NCBI GenBank assembly: GCA_003223295.1
Contig: QHYM01000322.1
Location: 1 to 39,803 of the forward strand
Source of the DNA: Acidobacteriota bacterium
GTDB lineage: Bacteria; Acidobacteriota; Terriglobia; Acidiferrales; UBA7541
DNA: 39,803 nt
Reading direction: 5' to 3'
Positions 1-7,945 of this stretch are shown here, in pieces. How positions within the stretch are numbered: the stretch's first letter is position 1; each line of letters starts with the position of its first letter. Under the pieces are notes generated by a model. The model did no database searches and was not told where the DNA came from. It worked only from the letters and a program-made list of their open reading frames with translations. Both the position numbers and the translations under genes were made by a program.

Positions 1-891
1 GATTGGGCCGTCTTCATGAGCCGCCATTTTGGAGCGGAGAAGGTTAGGGATGGAAATCGCCAACAGCAACAGGGATGCGCATCCGGCAGCTGCCAACGTG
101 AGTACCCAGCGCCGCCAACTCCAGCTGCGCGCGCGCAACAATCTGCCGGAACGCACAGTCGCAAGCGGAAAATGAGTTTTTGTAGCCGAAGAGACAATGT
201 TTTCCTCGAGCGAGGGCGGGGCATTGGGCTGGATTGCAGCGTTTGTCGTGTGTGATACCGACGGCTCCAGCAGGTCGCGGAGGGCGGTGCGGGCGCGGAA
301 GAGGCGCGACCTCACGGTGTTCAGCGGGAGCTGCAAGAGGTCAGCGATTTCGGCGTAGCTCAGTTGCTCGAATTCGCGGAGCATGACGATTTCGCGATCG
401 AGCGGGTCGAGCCTTTCAACGGCGCGGCGAACCCACAGCCCGGATTCCGTAGCGTCCTGCTTCGCAGGGTCAGGAACCGAGTTGCCATGGCCCAGGAAGG
501 CCGCCCGAAAGGCAGCCTTGCGGCGATGGGCGCGGAGAATCTTGAAGCCGATAGCATAGAGATAGGTGCGGAACAGGGCGCGAGGTTCATAGCGGGCGGC
601 AGCGCGGAGCAAGGCGAAAAATGTCTCCTGGGTGAGTTCTTCGGCATTGACAGGATCGGCGAGTCGCCGGCAGAAGAAGCCGTAAACAGGCTGCTTGTAA
701 CGGTGAAACAGTTCCGTGAAAGCCTCCGAAGAACCTTGCGAAAAGGCAAGCATGAGGCGCTCGTCGCTCAGGCCGGGCTGTTGATGCTCAGGCGCTGCGG
801 GATCATTTGTCGGGCTGGCGGGCGCTTCGCTCATGGGTTTTCGCGCGAGAGTCTCTGAGTTTAGAACGAACGCCGGCAATGCGTCTTGCAT
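1..891 (-). CDS. ECF-type RNA polymerase sigma factor with C-terminal membrane segment (partial, runs off left edge)
   Basis: The open minus-strand frame continues to base 1, so the C-terminus is missing. Numbered from an internal ATG at 834, sigma region 2 lies at about residues 35-105 (AEELTQETFF, FRTYLYAIGFKILRAHRR). Region 4.2 is at about 140-190 (LDREIVMLREFEQLSYAEIA, then LNTVRSRLFRARTALRDLL). Both are typical of ECF sigma factors. A roughly 45-residue linker follows, then a hydrophobic segment at about 243-262 that leads into IPNLLRSKMAAHE. That motif recalls the N-terminal helix of acidobacterial pilin-like proteins, which is a family resemblance from memory. I chose the upstream ATG at 891 because AAGGCGG sits six bases before it; the ATG at 834 has no clear ribosome site. 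The small membrane gene at 913-1158 lies 21 bases upstream on the same strand, so the two are probably co-transcribed. The membrane tail suggests membrane tethering or a fused sensory part, which is inference. Confidence 0.85.
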   Translation of the reverse strand, partial: MQDALPAFVLNSETLARKPMSEAPASPTNDPAAPEHQQPGLSDERLMLAFSQGSSEAFTELFHRYKQPVYGFFCRRLADPVNAEELTQETFFALLRAAARYEPRALFRTYLYAIGFKILRAHRRKAAFRAAFLGHGNSVPDPAKQDATESGLWVRRAVERLDPLDREIVMLREFEQLSYAEIADLLQLPLNTVRSRLFRARTALRDLLEPSVSHTTNAAIQPNAPPSLEENIVSSATKTHFPLATVRSGRLLRARSWSWRRWVLTLAAAGCASLLLLAISIPNLLRSKMAAHEDGPI

Positions 892-912
892 CGTGAGCCG
901 CCTTGGTCCTCA

Positions 913-1158
913 CTAACGGTAATGTCGCGAGAAGGCAAAAAGTTCCCAGCAAAAGAAGGAAATCAGGAAAAGACAACGCAGAGATAGAGGTGCAGCAGTT
1001 CGCAGAGATCCCGCGATCAGGTGGTGCTGGGTGAAGCTAAGGGCTGGGCGCTTGTAACGGCGCCAAAGCGTCCGAGAAGGCCAGTAGAGAATTCCGAGCC
1101 AAATAGTCAGCCCGAGTCCATAGCGAAGGAGAAAACTGAGGACAGCGCCGAGAGACAT
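913..1158 (-). CDS. Small hydrophobic membrane protein, unknown function
   Basis: An 81-residue frame with two hydrophobic stretches, roughly residues 3-25 (LGAVLSFLLRYGLGLTIWLG) and 58-75 (LRCLFLISFFCWELFAF). They are separated by a basic segment (RTLWRRYKRP) that would face the cytoplasm. The ATG at 1158 has GAGG about eight bases upstream; an in-frame GTG lies two codons earlier. It ends 21 bases before the sigma-factor start, which suggests an operon and a possible role as a partner or regulator of that sigma factor. I recognise no family. The evidence that it is a gene is its position, ribosome site and codon pattern, so it could still be a chance open frame. Confidence 0.45.
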   Translation of the reverse strand: MSLGAVLSFLLRYGLGLTIWLGILYWPSRTLWRRYKRPALSFTQHHLIAGSLRTAAPLSLRCLFLISFFCWELFAFSRHYR

Positions 1159-1259
1159 GATCACACCCTCGACGCCTTCGATAAGAGAGTTCCGAATATA
1201 AATTTCTCCCTGAGCGGAAATGGATTCTCCGCACGAACGTAGATCACAAATACAGTTAA

Positions 1260-1287
1260 ATAGAAACCGATCCGAGAGAAAGGTTCC
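1260..1287 (-). promoter_or_regulatory. Candidate ECF-type promoter for the small membrane gene and sigma factor
   Basis: On the minus strand GGAACCT (1281-1287) is followed after 15 bases by TTCTAT (1260-1265). This resembles the ECF pattern GGAACTT-N15/16-GTCTAA. It lies about 100 bases upstream of the ATG at 1158 and just after the end of glmM, where an autoregulated ECF promoter would be expected. The match is partial and was made by eye. Confidence 0.3.
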
Positions 1288-1328
1288 CGGCTGGATAGCA
1301 CAAGACCAAGGGCAAGAGTGCTCTATTT

Positions 1329-2672
1329 TCAGGCGCCGATGGAGGAGCGCAGGGCGTTGGCGAGGGACTGGGTGAAGCGCTGGACATCGGCTTCGTGTTC
1401 GGCTTCGACCATGACGCGGGCGAGCTGCTCGGTGCCGGAGTAGCGGAGCACGATGCGGCCGTTTTCACCGAGCGCGGATTGGGCTTCGGCGAGGGCGCGC
1501 GAAACTTCGGGGAGAGAATCGAGCGGGGGCTTCGAGCGCACCTTCACGTTGACGATTTGTTGCGGGTAATCCTTGAACCCTTCGACGAGTGACTCGATTT
1601 TTCCGTGCATGGAAACGAGTGAAGCGATCTTCACCGCGGTGAGCAGGCCGTCGCCCGCCGGGCTGTCATCGAGAAAGATGATGTGGCCGGACTGCTCGCC
1701 GCCGAGAACGTTGCCGCTGCGCAGCATCTCTTCGAGGACGTACCGGTCGCCGACGGCGGCGCGCGCCAACGTGATTTTTTCCTGGGCGAGGATTCGCTCG
1801 AGTCCAAGGTTGGACATGGATGTAGCGACCACGCGATTGCCCTTGAGCTTGTTTTGCGATTTCAGGAAGCGCGCGGCGGCGAGAAGCACGCCGTCCCCAT
1901 TGACGACTTTTCCGCTTTCGCAGACGAAAAGCGCGCGGTCGGCATCGCCGTCGAAGGCCACTCCGAGCCGCGCTTTTTCCGCCACTACGCGCTTCTGCAG
2001 CCCCTCCAAATGAAGAGAACCACAGCCCGCGTTGATGTTGCGGCCGTCCGGTGAAACGCCGATCGCCACGACATCCGCTCCGAGCGAACGAAACAACTCT
2101 GGGCTCAGTCTGTAGGCTGCGCCGTTCGCGCAGTCGAGAACGATGCGAAAGCCGCGCAGCTTGGCCCCGGGAATCAACTTTTTCCGGAGGAATTCCAAGT
2201 ATTCAGCATCGAGGGATTCATCAGCAGTGAGGTGGGGTGCGTTTTTCGGGGCTGATTCGCCGCGGTGCCCGAAAATGTCAGCCTCTAGTTCTTCCTCGAT
2301 ATCGTCAGGGAATTTCATGCCCGCGTGCGAAAAAAGCTTCACGCCATTGTCTTGAAACGGATTGTGCGAAGCGGAAATCACGACGCCGGCCTGAAAGTCG
2401 TTCTGGCGCACCAGGCAAGCGACGCCGGGGGTAGTAATGACTCCCGCGAAGGCCACCGTTGCGCCGGCTTGCGTGAGCCCTGCGGCGAGAAGAGAAGCGA
2501 TGTGCGGGCCGGACTCGCGCGTGTCCATGCCGATCAGAACATGCGCTGCGCCATGCTTGCGCTTCAAGTAGCCGCCGAGGGAGCGCCCCGTGGCATAGAG
2601 TGTGGCGTCATCGAGCGGCGGCGTGCCGGGGGTACCGCGAATGCCGTCGGTTCCGAAGAGCTCTTTGGCCAT
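1329..2672 (-). CDS. glmM: Phosphoglucosamine mutase
   Basis: Cytoplasmic enzyme that converts glucosamine-6-phosphate to glucosamine-1-phosphate on the way to UDP-GlcNAc for peptidoglycan and lipid A. The 447-residue length matches the family. GTDGIRG lies at residues 7-13. The phosphoserine loop SASHNP is at 100-105, with the catalytic serine at 102 as in E. coli GlmM. The metal loop DGDADR is at 241-246 and the sugar loop GGEQSGH at 324-330. The phosphate-binding loop is at 410-421. It reads RYSGTEQLARVM, where the usual sequence has SGTEP, a small substitution that should not abolish function. The distance from the ATG to GTDGIRG is normal, which supports this start, although no strong ribosome site precedes it. 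The gene stands alone between a divergent permease and the downstream sigma-factor unit. Confidence 0.96.
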   Translation of the reverse strand: MAKELFGTDGIRGTPGTPPLDDATLYATGRSLGGYLKRKHGAAHVLIGMDTRESGPHIASLLAAGLTQAGATVAFAGVITTPGVACLVRQNDFQAGVVISASHNPFQDNGVKLFSHAGMKFPDDIEEELEADIFGHRGESAPKNAPHLTADESLDAEYLEFLRKKLIPGAKLRGFRIVLDCANGAAYRLSPELFRSLGADVVAIGVSPDGRNINAGCGSLHLEGLQKRVVAEKARLGVAFDGDADRALFVCESGKVVNGDGVLLAAARFLKSQNKLKGNRVVATSMSNLGLERILAQEKITLARAAVGDRYVLEEMLRSGNVLGGEQSGHIIFLDDSPAGDGLLTAVKIASLVSMHGKIESLVEGFKDYPQQIVNVKVRSKPPLDSLPEVSRALAEAQSALGENGRIVLRYSGTEQLARVMVEAEHEADVQRFTQSLANALRSSIGA

Positions 2673-2800
2673 GCAAGAGAGACCGGTTCTTCAAGGGCCG
2701 CAGCAGCGAAAAGGGTAGCAGCAGCGGCTTTCATCCGTGAGGACAACTTCGAAAGTTTAACACAGGGAAAGCGACCGTTTGAATCCGCGGCGGCACGTGT

Positions 2801-2816
2801 CTCTTTCATGAAAGAG
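2801..2816. promoter_or_regulatory. Perfect 16-bp palindrome between glmM and the permease gene
   Basis: CTCTTTCATGAAAGAG reads identically on both strands. It lies in the 255-bp divergent gap between glmM (minus) and the AI-2E-family gene (plus), about 130 bp from glmM and 110 bp from the permease. A dimeric regulator site is plausible, but no regulator gene is adjacent and no second copy was noticed. The rest of the gap holds no recognisable gene. Confidence 0.35.
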
Positions 2817-2927
2817 CGCGCGGTCTGGATTTGTAGACGGTACGAAGAACGCGGCATCGAAAGAATTAAGTACCCCACCCCAATAGGGTTTGCGGGAATG
2901 TGCTAACTTGTACGGCCGGAGCCGCTC

Positions 2928-3986
2928 GTGTCCGCCACCCAGACGCCACCATCGATCGTCCGATTTACCAGCTCCAGCTTCAGCATGCGGGTGATTGCCG
3001 CTGCGATCATCTTGCTGTTCTTCTATTACGCCGCTGGTGTGGTGATTACGCTGCTGTTTTCCATTCTTCTGGCGTACTTTCTCGATCCCGCTGTGGAGTT
3101 TCTGGAAAAATTCAGGCTCCCGCGAACCCTGGGCGCTATGGTGATGGTGCTGCTCGTCATCGCTGTTATGGCGGCGGTCGGTTACGGCCTTTGGACGCGA
3201 GTTGCGGATTTTGCCGACGACTGGCCTAAGTACAGGGCTCTTTTGCAGCACGTGGTGACAGCCGTGCAGAGCAGAATACAGGGAATCGACGGTAACGTTT
3301 CACAAATGGCGCCAACTGCAGGAGCCCCCTCCGCCTCGCCTGCCCCTGTGGATCCGAGCGTCGTGCGCACGCTGATCGGCTCCCTGTCTGCGCTGCTCCT
3401 GGAAGTCACGTTCATGCCCTTCCTGGTCTTCTTCATGCTTGCGGAAAAGAGACAGGTCTGGCACGGCACGCTCCAGCTTTTTCCGGCTTCGAGACGCACC
3501 CAGGTCAAGGAGACGCTGGAAGATGTTCGCGATGTGCTGCGGGACTACCTTGCAGGCATGACGGTGGTGACCCTGCTGGTCATGGCGGCGAGCAGCCTGT
3601 TTTTCTGGTCGTTAGGGATGGAGTTTCCGGTTTTGACGGGCATTGTCTCGGGCTTGCTCAACATGGTGCCTTACATGGGGGCAGTGCTGGCGTGGCTTCC
3701 GGCCTTCATGATTGCGCTGGCCAAATGGACCACCGTTGGCCAGTTTGCGTTGATCGCGACCGTGCTCGTCACGATCCACGTGCTGGCGTTGAATCTGGTG
3801 GCGCCAAAATTGGTAGGGCGGCGGGTACGGCTGAACGCCGTTGCGATTACCATTTCGCTGCTTTTCTGGGGCTGGGTGTGGGGAGGAATGGGCCTGGTTC
3901 TGGCAATTCCTATCACGGCAACCCTGCGGGTGATTTGCGACCACACGGAATCGTGGAAGCCAATCGGGCGGTGGTTGAGCGACTGA
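2928..3986 (+). CDS. AI-2E family transporter (putative permease)
   Basis: A 352-residue integral membrane protein of the AI-2E/PerM-type exporter family. Hydrophobic segments lie at about residues 21-52, 66-88, 150-172, 210-230, 233-265, 270-292 and 305-332. The long soluble stretch between segments three and four (about 90-150) is normal for the family. It contains an Ala/Pro-rich insert near 128-142 (APTAGAPSASPAPVDP). The family signature NMVPYMGAVL is at 245-254, followed by VAPKLVGRRVRLNAV at 291-305. The start is a GTG with CGGAG seven bases upstream. Members have been linked to autoinducer export, Na+/H+ exchange or simply unknown substrates, so the substrate here cannot be named. The S1/P1 nuclease gene follows after 57 bases. 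Confidence 0.9.
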   Translation: MSATQTPPSIVRFTSSSFSMRVIAAAIILLFFYYAAGVVITLLFSILLAYFLDPAVEFLEKFRLPRTLGAMVMVLLVIAVMAAVGYGLWTRVADFADDWPKYRALLQHVVTAVQSRIQGIDGNVSQMAPTAGAPSASPAPVDPSVVRTLIGSLSALLLEVTFMPFLVFFMLAEKRQVWHGTLQLFPASRRTQVKETLEDVRDVLRDYLAGMTVVTLLVMAASSLFFWSLGMEFPVLTGIVSGLLNMVPYMGAVLAWLPAFMIALAKWTTVGQFALIATVLVTIHVLALNLVAPKLVGRRVRLNAVAITISLLFWGWVWGGMGLVLAIPITATLRVICDHTESWKPIGRWLSD

Positions 3987-4043
3987 AACCGTTGCGGCAG
4001 TTTTCTGCGTCTCAGTCTCAGTTCTCCGACAAAGGCCGGAATA

Positions 4044-5015
4044 ATGAACCGAAGACTCTCAATGCTTGTTGCTGTGCTCGCTGCTATTTTTTGTACCCCG
4101 CCTTTCGCACGTGCCTGGGGCTGCAAGGGGCATCAAACGGTGGCGCTCATCGCGGAGAAACATCTGACTCCGGAAGCGCGGCAATTCGTGGAGAAGTTGC
4201 TCGGCGAGAATCCGATTGACCCGAAGCTGAAGCGCTGGTGCGGCAATGCGACTCCGGACGTCATGGTGGATGCTTCCACTTGGCCGGACGACGTGCGCAA
4301 CGAGCGCCGCAATGGGCCGTGGCATTACATCGACATTCCGCGGGGAAAACACAAAGGCTCCCTGGAGGAATACTGCGGCGCGGATGGATGCGTGACGCGG
4401 GCCATCGAAGAACAACGCATCATCTTGAAAGATAAATCCGCGGATCCTTTGAAACGGGCCGAAGCGATTCGCTACTTAATCCATTTTGTCGGCGACATGC
4501 ACCAGCCGCTGCATGCCATCAACAACGGCGACAACGGGGGAAACTGCGTTCCTGTGAAATACCTCCATCACGAACCACTGCCCAATCCGCAGCACCCGGA
4601 GCGCGAAGATTACTCGCCCAATCTTCATCAGATTTGGGACACGGAGATTGTCGAGCGCGACATGGAAGTCTCCAATCCCCATCGCTATGCGGATGAACTG
4701 GATGAGAAATTCCGCGCGCAAAGCGCCTCTTGGGTGGCCGCCGACATTCATGTGGAGAACTGGGCTTGGGAAGTGCACGAGCTCGCCGAAGCGGAGGTCT
4801 ACGACGCGTTTTCGGCGAGAATCCCAGTGGAACCCGATGTTAAGCCGAAGGGCTGTTCGGACAACAATCACATCGGGAAACGCATGTTTGAAAAACACCT
4901 GGTTGCCGACGAAGCCTACCAGACTAGAGCTGCGAAGGCTGCGGAAACGGGCCTTGCCAAAGCGGGCGTGCGCCTGGCGATGATCCTCAACGACGCGGCA
5001 AAAACGCACCCTTAG
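4044..5015 (+). CDS. Secreted S1/P1-type nuclease
   Basis: A tri-zinc endonuclease of the S1/P1 family that degrades single-stranded DNA and RNA outside the cytoplasm. The 323-residue precursor has a signal peptide with predicted cleavage after Ala24, leaving Trp25 as the new N-terminus. That matters because the N-terminal Trp is a zinc ligand in this family. Other ligand motifs are present in order: H30, WPDD 80-83, HYID 94-97, HFVGDMHQPLH 147-157 and NLHQIWD 193-199. Several cysteines (27, 66, 111, 116, 168) could form disulphides, as known for P1. Length and motif spacing are normal, so it should be active. Its last 29 bases overlap the end of the cytochrome gene on the other strand. A role in scavenging nucleotides or phosphate is inference. 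Confidence 0.94.
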   Translation: MNRRLSMLVAVLAAIFCTPPFARAWGCKGHQTVALIAEKHLTPEARQFVEKLLGENPIDPKLKRWCGNATPDVMVDASTWPDDVRNERRNGPWHYIDIPRGKHKGSLEEYCGADGCVTRAIEEQRIILKDKSADPLKRAEAIRYLIHFVGDMHQPLHAINNGDNGGNCVPVKYLHHEPLPNPQHPEREDYSPNLHQIWDTEIVERDMEVSNPHRYADELDEKFRAQSASWVAADIHVENWAWEVHELAEAEVYDAFSARIPVEPDVKPKGCSDNNHIGKRMFEKHLVADEAYQTRAAKAAETGLAKAGVRLAMILNDAAKTHP

Positions 5016-5496
5016 CCGCGGGCGGCTGTGCGGAGCTGGTGGGAGACGTTTCTGGCTTTGGCGGCGCCGCTCCGAGCGACTGGATGAAGCTGACGAGCTG
5101 CCAGCGTTGCGGCTCGGGTAATTTCGACCACACTGGCATTCCCTTTCGAACCACGCCATTCGTCAAGACCCAGAAAATCGCTCCTGGTTCAGCGGTTTGA
5201 ATTTCGGCGGCGCGCAAACTTGGTCCTTTTTTACCGCCTTCGGCCCTATCGCCGTGACATTCCGCGCAACGCTGCTCAAAGAGAATCTGGCCCGCGGCCA
5301 CAGCGTCGGGATCTTTTTCCAGTGGATTGTGTTGGGCACGAGCTTTTTCCGGCGCCTTGCCGATTTCGGAATACACAGACTCCTTGGCCTTTTGTTTAGA
5401 TGTGGAACTGCCCGTTTGTTGGGCTTCTCTTGCTGAAGGAAAGCATGTGCAAATCAGAAGGGTTGCCAAGCAGAGGCCAACGGCACGAATCTTCAT
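4987..5496 (-). CDS. Exported mono-haem c-type cytochrome
   Basis: A 169-residue precursor with an N-terminal hydrophobic signal (about residues 5-22) and one haem-binding motif, CAECH, at 77-81. A methionine at 120 (RKGMPVW) is the likely distal haem ligand, giving a class I cytochrome c domain over about 65-143. The region before the domain is charged and low in complexity. The tail is rich in Pro, Ser and Ala, which suggests a flexible tether. The ATG overlaps the stop codon of the upstream membrane protein gene by four bases (ATGA), so the two are translationally coupled. A periplasmic electron-carrier role is expected from the family; no oxidase or dehydrogenase partner is encoded beside it. 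The molybdoenzyme cluster at 13-20 kb could be a user of such a carrier, but that is speculative. Confidence 0.92.
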   Translation of the reverse strand: MKIRAVGLCLATLLICTCFPSAREAQQTGSSTSKQKAKESVYSEIGKAPEKARAQHNPLEKDPDAVAAGQILFEQRCAECHGDRAEGGKKGPSLRAAEIQTAEPGAIFWVLTNGVVRKGMPVWSKLPEPQRWQLVSFIQSLGAAPPKPETSPTSSAQPPAAKGAFLPRR

Positions 5497-6380
5497 GGGC
5501 GGCCTCGGAAAAGCCGGCCGACCATCGAGCCAAAGCTGCTGATCTCGCGCGACACTCCCCAGCGGAGCAGAAACTGGTGGCTATTGTCATTTAGGCCGAA
5601 GCCGGGGGAGATCCGCAGCGTCCAGCCGGATGGCAAATTCCAACCGAGAACGGGCGCAAGATAATGCGACGTGTCGCGCAAACCGAAATGGTAACGGTCA
5701 CCGAGTCCGCCATACATTTCGACGCCGGCGACGAAATTCTGCGGACAAAGCGTGCAGCGCTTCGCCGAAGCCTTCAGGGCCAGCGGGCGGCTGGCGCCTA
5801 GCGCATAGCCAAATTCCCAAGGTGAGTTGGACAGATCCTTCGCCGCCAGTGTGTTCTCCGTGAAATTCCATCCCTTGAAGGTGCTGGAGAGAATGAGCTT
5901 CAACTCCATCTCGTTGATGATGTCCCGGCGGGCTCGTGCATTGGGGGTTAGAAAGTCAGCCTCAACGTCGTGCCCTTCGCCTTCTTTCAAGATTTTGTCG
6001 GCCCCGCTTTTGTGTTCGTATTCGACGTACAGCATGGGATTAATGAAGTGTTCCCGCTTGAGCGGCCGGAAGCGATTCTCCCAGCGGATGCCAGTGAAGA
6101 TGGTGCTGTCGCCAAAGGTAGTCTGGCCATCGAGATACAATTCGGTGGTCCACCAAGCCGTGACGCCGTATTCAAACTCCGTCCAAAAGGAGTGGAAGTC
6201 GTTGCCGTCACGCTGTGTGCCGAACGTTGAGAAATATTCAATCTCGAGGTTCCCCGGTTCTTCGAGATAGTGATCATAGGCGACGAAGTAGGGATTCTCC
6301 TGAGCTGAGGTGGTGCACGGGAAGCAAATAGTGGCTAGCAAGAAGACAGAAACAAGGATCAAACCCTTAGGAATGAACAC
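5493..6380 (-). CDS. Putative outer-membrane protein, unknown function
   Basis: A 295-residue protein with an N-terminal signal peptide (hydrophobic core near residues 7-20, cleavage after TTSAQ). The body is rich in aromatic residues and alternates polar and hydrophobic positions (IEYFSTFGTQ, WWTTELYLDGQTTF, NPMLYVEYEHKSG, LAPVLGWNLPSGWTLRISPG), as expected for a beta-barrel. A pair of cysteines (RCTLCPQN) is near residue 210. I know no named family for it. The start is GTG at 6380: AAGGAGA lies nine bases upstream, whereas the longer frame from TTG at 6401 would place that ribosome site inside the coding region. It is the first gene of an operon with the cytochrome c gene, so it may be an outer-membrane partner in electron transfer or a general porin-like protein. 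That role is inference. Confidence 0.8.
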   Translation of the reverse strand: MFIPKGLILVSVFLLATICFPCTTSAQENPYFVAYDHYLEEPGNLEIEYFSTFGTQRDGNDFHSFWTEFEYGVTAWWTTELYLDGQTTFGDSTIFTGIRWENRFRPLKREHFINPMLYVEYEHKSGADKILKEGEGHDVEADFLTPNARARRDIINEMELKLILSSTFKGWNFTENTLAAKDLSNSPWEFGYALGASRPLALKASAKRCTLCPQNFVAGVEMYGGLGDRYHFGLRDTSHYLAPVLGWNLPSGWTLRISPGFGLNDNSHQFLLRWGVSREISSFGSMVGRLFRGRP

Positions 6381-6706
6381 AAGCCGGAATCTCCTTTGCA
6401 AATTATTTGCAACTGGATATAAGACTAATCTAGTCCGCTTTTGTTTGCAAGGATTAGATTGGAGGCCATGCAGAACGTCTTTCAGAAGTACACCGATCGT
6501 GCCCTCCCCTCTGCCCCAGGTTACTTCTTGGTAGCTGCCTTCAGGCTTAGCGCTTCCCTGGCATTCCTGACTTGGTAAACTTCTCGCTGGTTAGGATGCG
6601 AAGACCGTCGCATCAACAAGCTCGCCTGCGGGCCCGATGCTCTCGCCAGCAGGAATTGCCGTTCCCCACGAACGCCTTCCCCGTTCAGAAAGACGCATGT
6701 AATTTG
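6381..6706. other. 326-bp divergent intergenic region
   Basis: This region separates the minus-strand outer-membrane/cytochrome operon from the plus-strand diguanylate cyclase gene. It contains three TTGCAA half-sites (6396-6401, 6407-6412, 6445-6450); the first two form a perfect palindrome. A small inverted repeat, GACTA-3-TAGTC, lies at 6423-6435. A perfect 7-bp hairpin GATGCGA/TCGCATC lies at 6595-6614 with a six-base loop. The open frame at 6572-6706 in front of the cyclase is an in-frame extension without protein-like character. No RNA family was recognised. Confidence 0.5.
6396..6412. promoter_or_regulatory. Perfect 17-bp palindrome, candidate operator
   Basis: The arms TTGCAAAT and ATTTGCAA flank a single central base. 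The site begins 15 bases upstream of the chosen GTG at 6380 and overlaps the ribosome-binding region, and a third half-site (TTTGCAA) lies at 6444-6450. The spacing suggests a repressor site that would block transcription or initiation of the outer-membrane/cytochrome operon. The regulator is not identifiable from the window. Confidence 0.45.
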
Positions 6707-7945
6707 ATGGCTCATCGACCGGCACATGAGCATCTACTGGCAGCTCTTCTCGAGTCCTCTGAGGACGCGGTGCTTACCGTCTCGCCCGATGGAACGATTG
6801 AAACGTGGAGCGCAGGCGCAGAACGCCTGTACGGATACACGGCCAGGGAGATAGTAGGGCAATCGGTTAGGCGTCTTCTGCCGCTCTATGAATTGCCGCA
6901 ATGGGGGGGGTTGCACGCAACAAACGGTGGAAATGGCGGGGGCGGATCAAGATCTATCCAAGTTGGAGAGCGGCTCCACAAGAACGGCTCGAGGATTCTT
7001 CTGGCTATACGGCGCAGCATTATTCGCGGTGACAATCGCGAAGCGGAAGGAATTCTCGAGATGGCCCAGGCGCTCGACCCCCACAAAGCGCTCTGGTTGC
7101 CCGAGGAGACCACCGTCCGCCTGCTGATGGATCAAGTGCCTGGCCTCCATTGGACGACCGACCGGAATCTTCGAATTTTGACGCATTGGGGCAGCGCCCT
7201 GCCCGCCGCCAAGATTCGCCCCGGTTCCCTTGCAGGGCGGGACATCCGCAAGTTCCTGGAAGCCGCCGATGCTCATGCCACCCCCATTGCCGAGCATTAC
7301 GCGGCCCTGCGCGGCGCCGTTTCGCGTTGCGAATACACGTGGAAAGGCCACATGTTGGAGATCCGCACGGGGCCGCTGCTCTCGGCATCCGGCGAAATCA
7401 GCGGATGCCTGGGCGCCGCCGTGGATATCACTGACCGCAAGAAATCTGAGGAACAGGCGCTCTATCAGGCGCGCCACGACGGCTTGACGGGGCTCGCGAA
7501 TTACCGCGAATTCATGGACCGCCTCGAGAGCGAAGTGCGCCGCGCCGACCGCAGCCGTCATTCTTTCACACTGCTTCTTCTCGATCTTGACGAGCTCAAA
7601 CGCATCAACGACCTTCATGGCCACTTGGCGGGAAATCGCGCGCTTCGCCGGCTCGCGGCGGTCATGAATGAACATTGCCGCTCGACAGACGTAGCTGCGC
7701 GCTATGGCGGCGACGAATTTGCCGTGCTGCTCATCGATTCCGACCGCGGCATGGCGGAACATGTCGCACAGCGCATTGAACAGCGCCTGCGCTCCGATCA
7801 GGAGAAACCGCAGCTTAGTGTGAGTATCGGAGTCGGCATTTACCCGGATGACGGCAGAACTGCCGCCGAAATTATCGACGCCGCCGACCAGCGTCTGTAC
7901 CGCCGTAAAAAAAGTTCCACGCAGCGCAGCGTCTCCGCTCCCTGA
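6707..7945 (+). CDS. PAS-PAS-GGDEF diguanylate cyclase
   Basis: Makes the second messenger cyclic di-GMP from two GTP. From the ATG at 6707 the protein has 412 residues. PAS domain 1 is at about 10-120, PAS domain 2 at about 135-247 (ending in the usual DITDRKKSEEQ linker) and GGDEF at about 250-405. The active-site GGDEF is at 334-338. An RxxD inhibitory site (RSTD, 325-328) sits exactly five residues before it, so product feedback is expected. In the GTP-binding helix region, GHLAGNRAL replaces the more usual GHxxGDxxL. No membrane segment is present, so it is a cytoplasmic sensor; the PAS ligand is unknown. A run of eight Gs at 6903-6910 encodes a glycine-rich loop inside PAS 1. The start is not backed by a strong ribosome site, but it begins just ahead of the first PAS domain. 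Confidence 0.92.
   Translation: MAHRPAHEHLLAALLESSEDAVLTVSPDGTIETWSAGAERLYGYTAREIVGQSVRRLLPLYELPQWGGLHATNGGNGGGGSRSIQVGERLHKNGSRILLAIRRSIIRGDNREAEGILEMAQALDPHKALWLPEETTVRLLMDQVPGLHWTTDRNLRILTHWGSALPAAKIRPGSLAGRDIRKFLEAADAHATPIAEHYAALRGAVSRCEYTWKGHMLEIRTGPLLSASGEISGCLGAAVDITDRKKSEEQALYQARHDGLTGLANYREFMDRLESEVRRADRSRHSFTLLLLDLDELKRINDLHGHLAGNRALRRLAAVMNEHCRSTDVAARYGGDEFAVLLIDSDRGMAEHVAQRIEQRLRSDQEKPQLSVSIGVGIYPDDGRTAAEIIDAADQRLYRRKKSSTQRSVSAP

Noticed and set aside
360-749. Minus-strand frame inside the sigma factor gene
   Set aside because: It is in another frame than the sigma factor, whose motifs are unmistakable.
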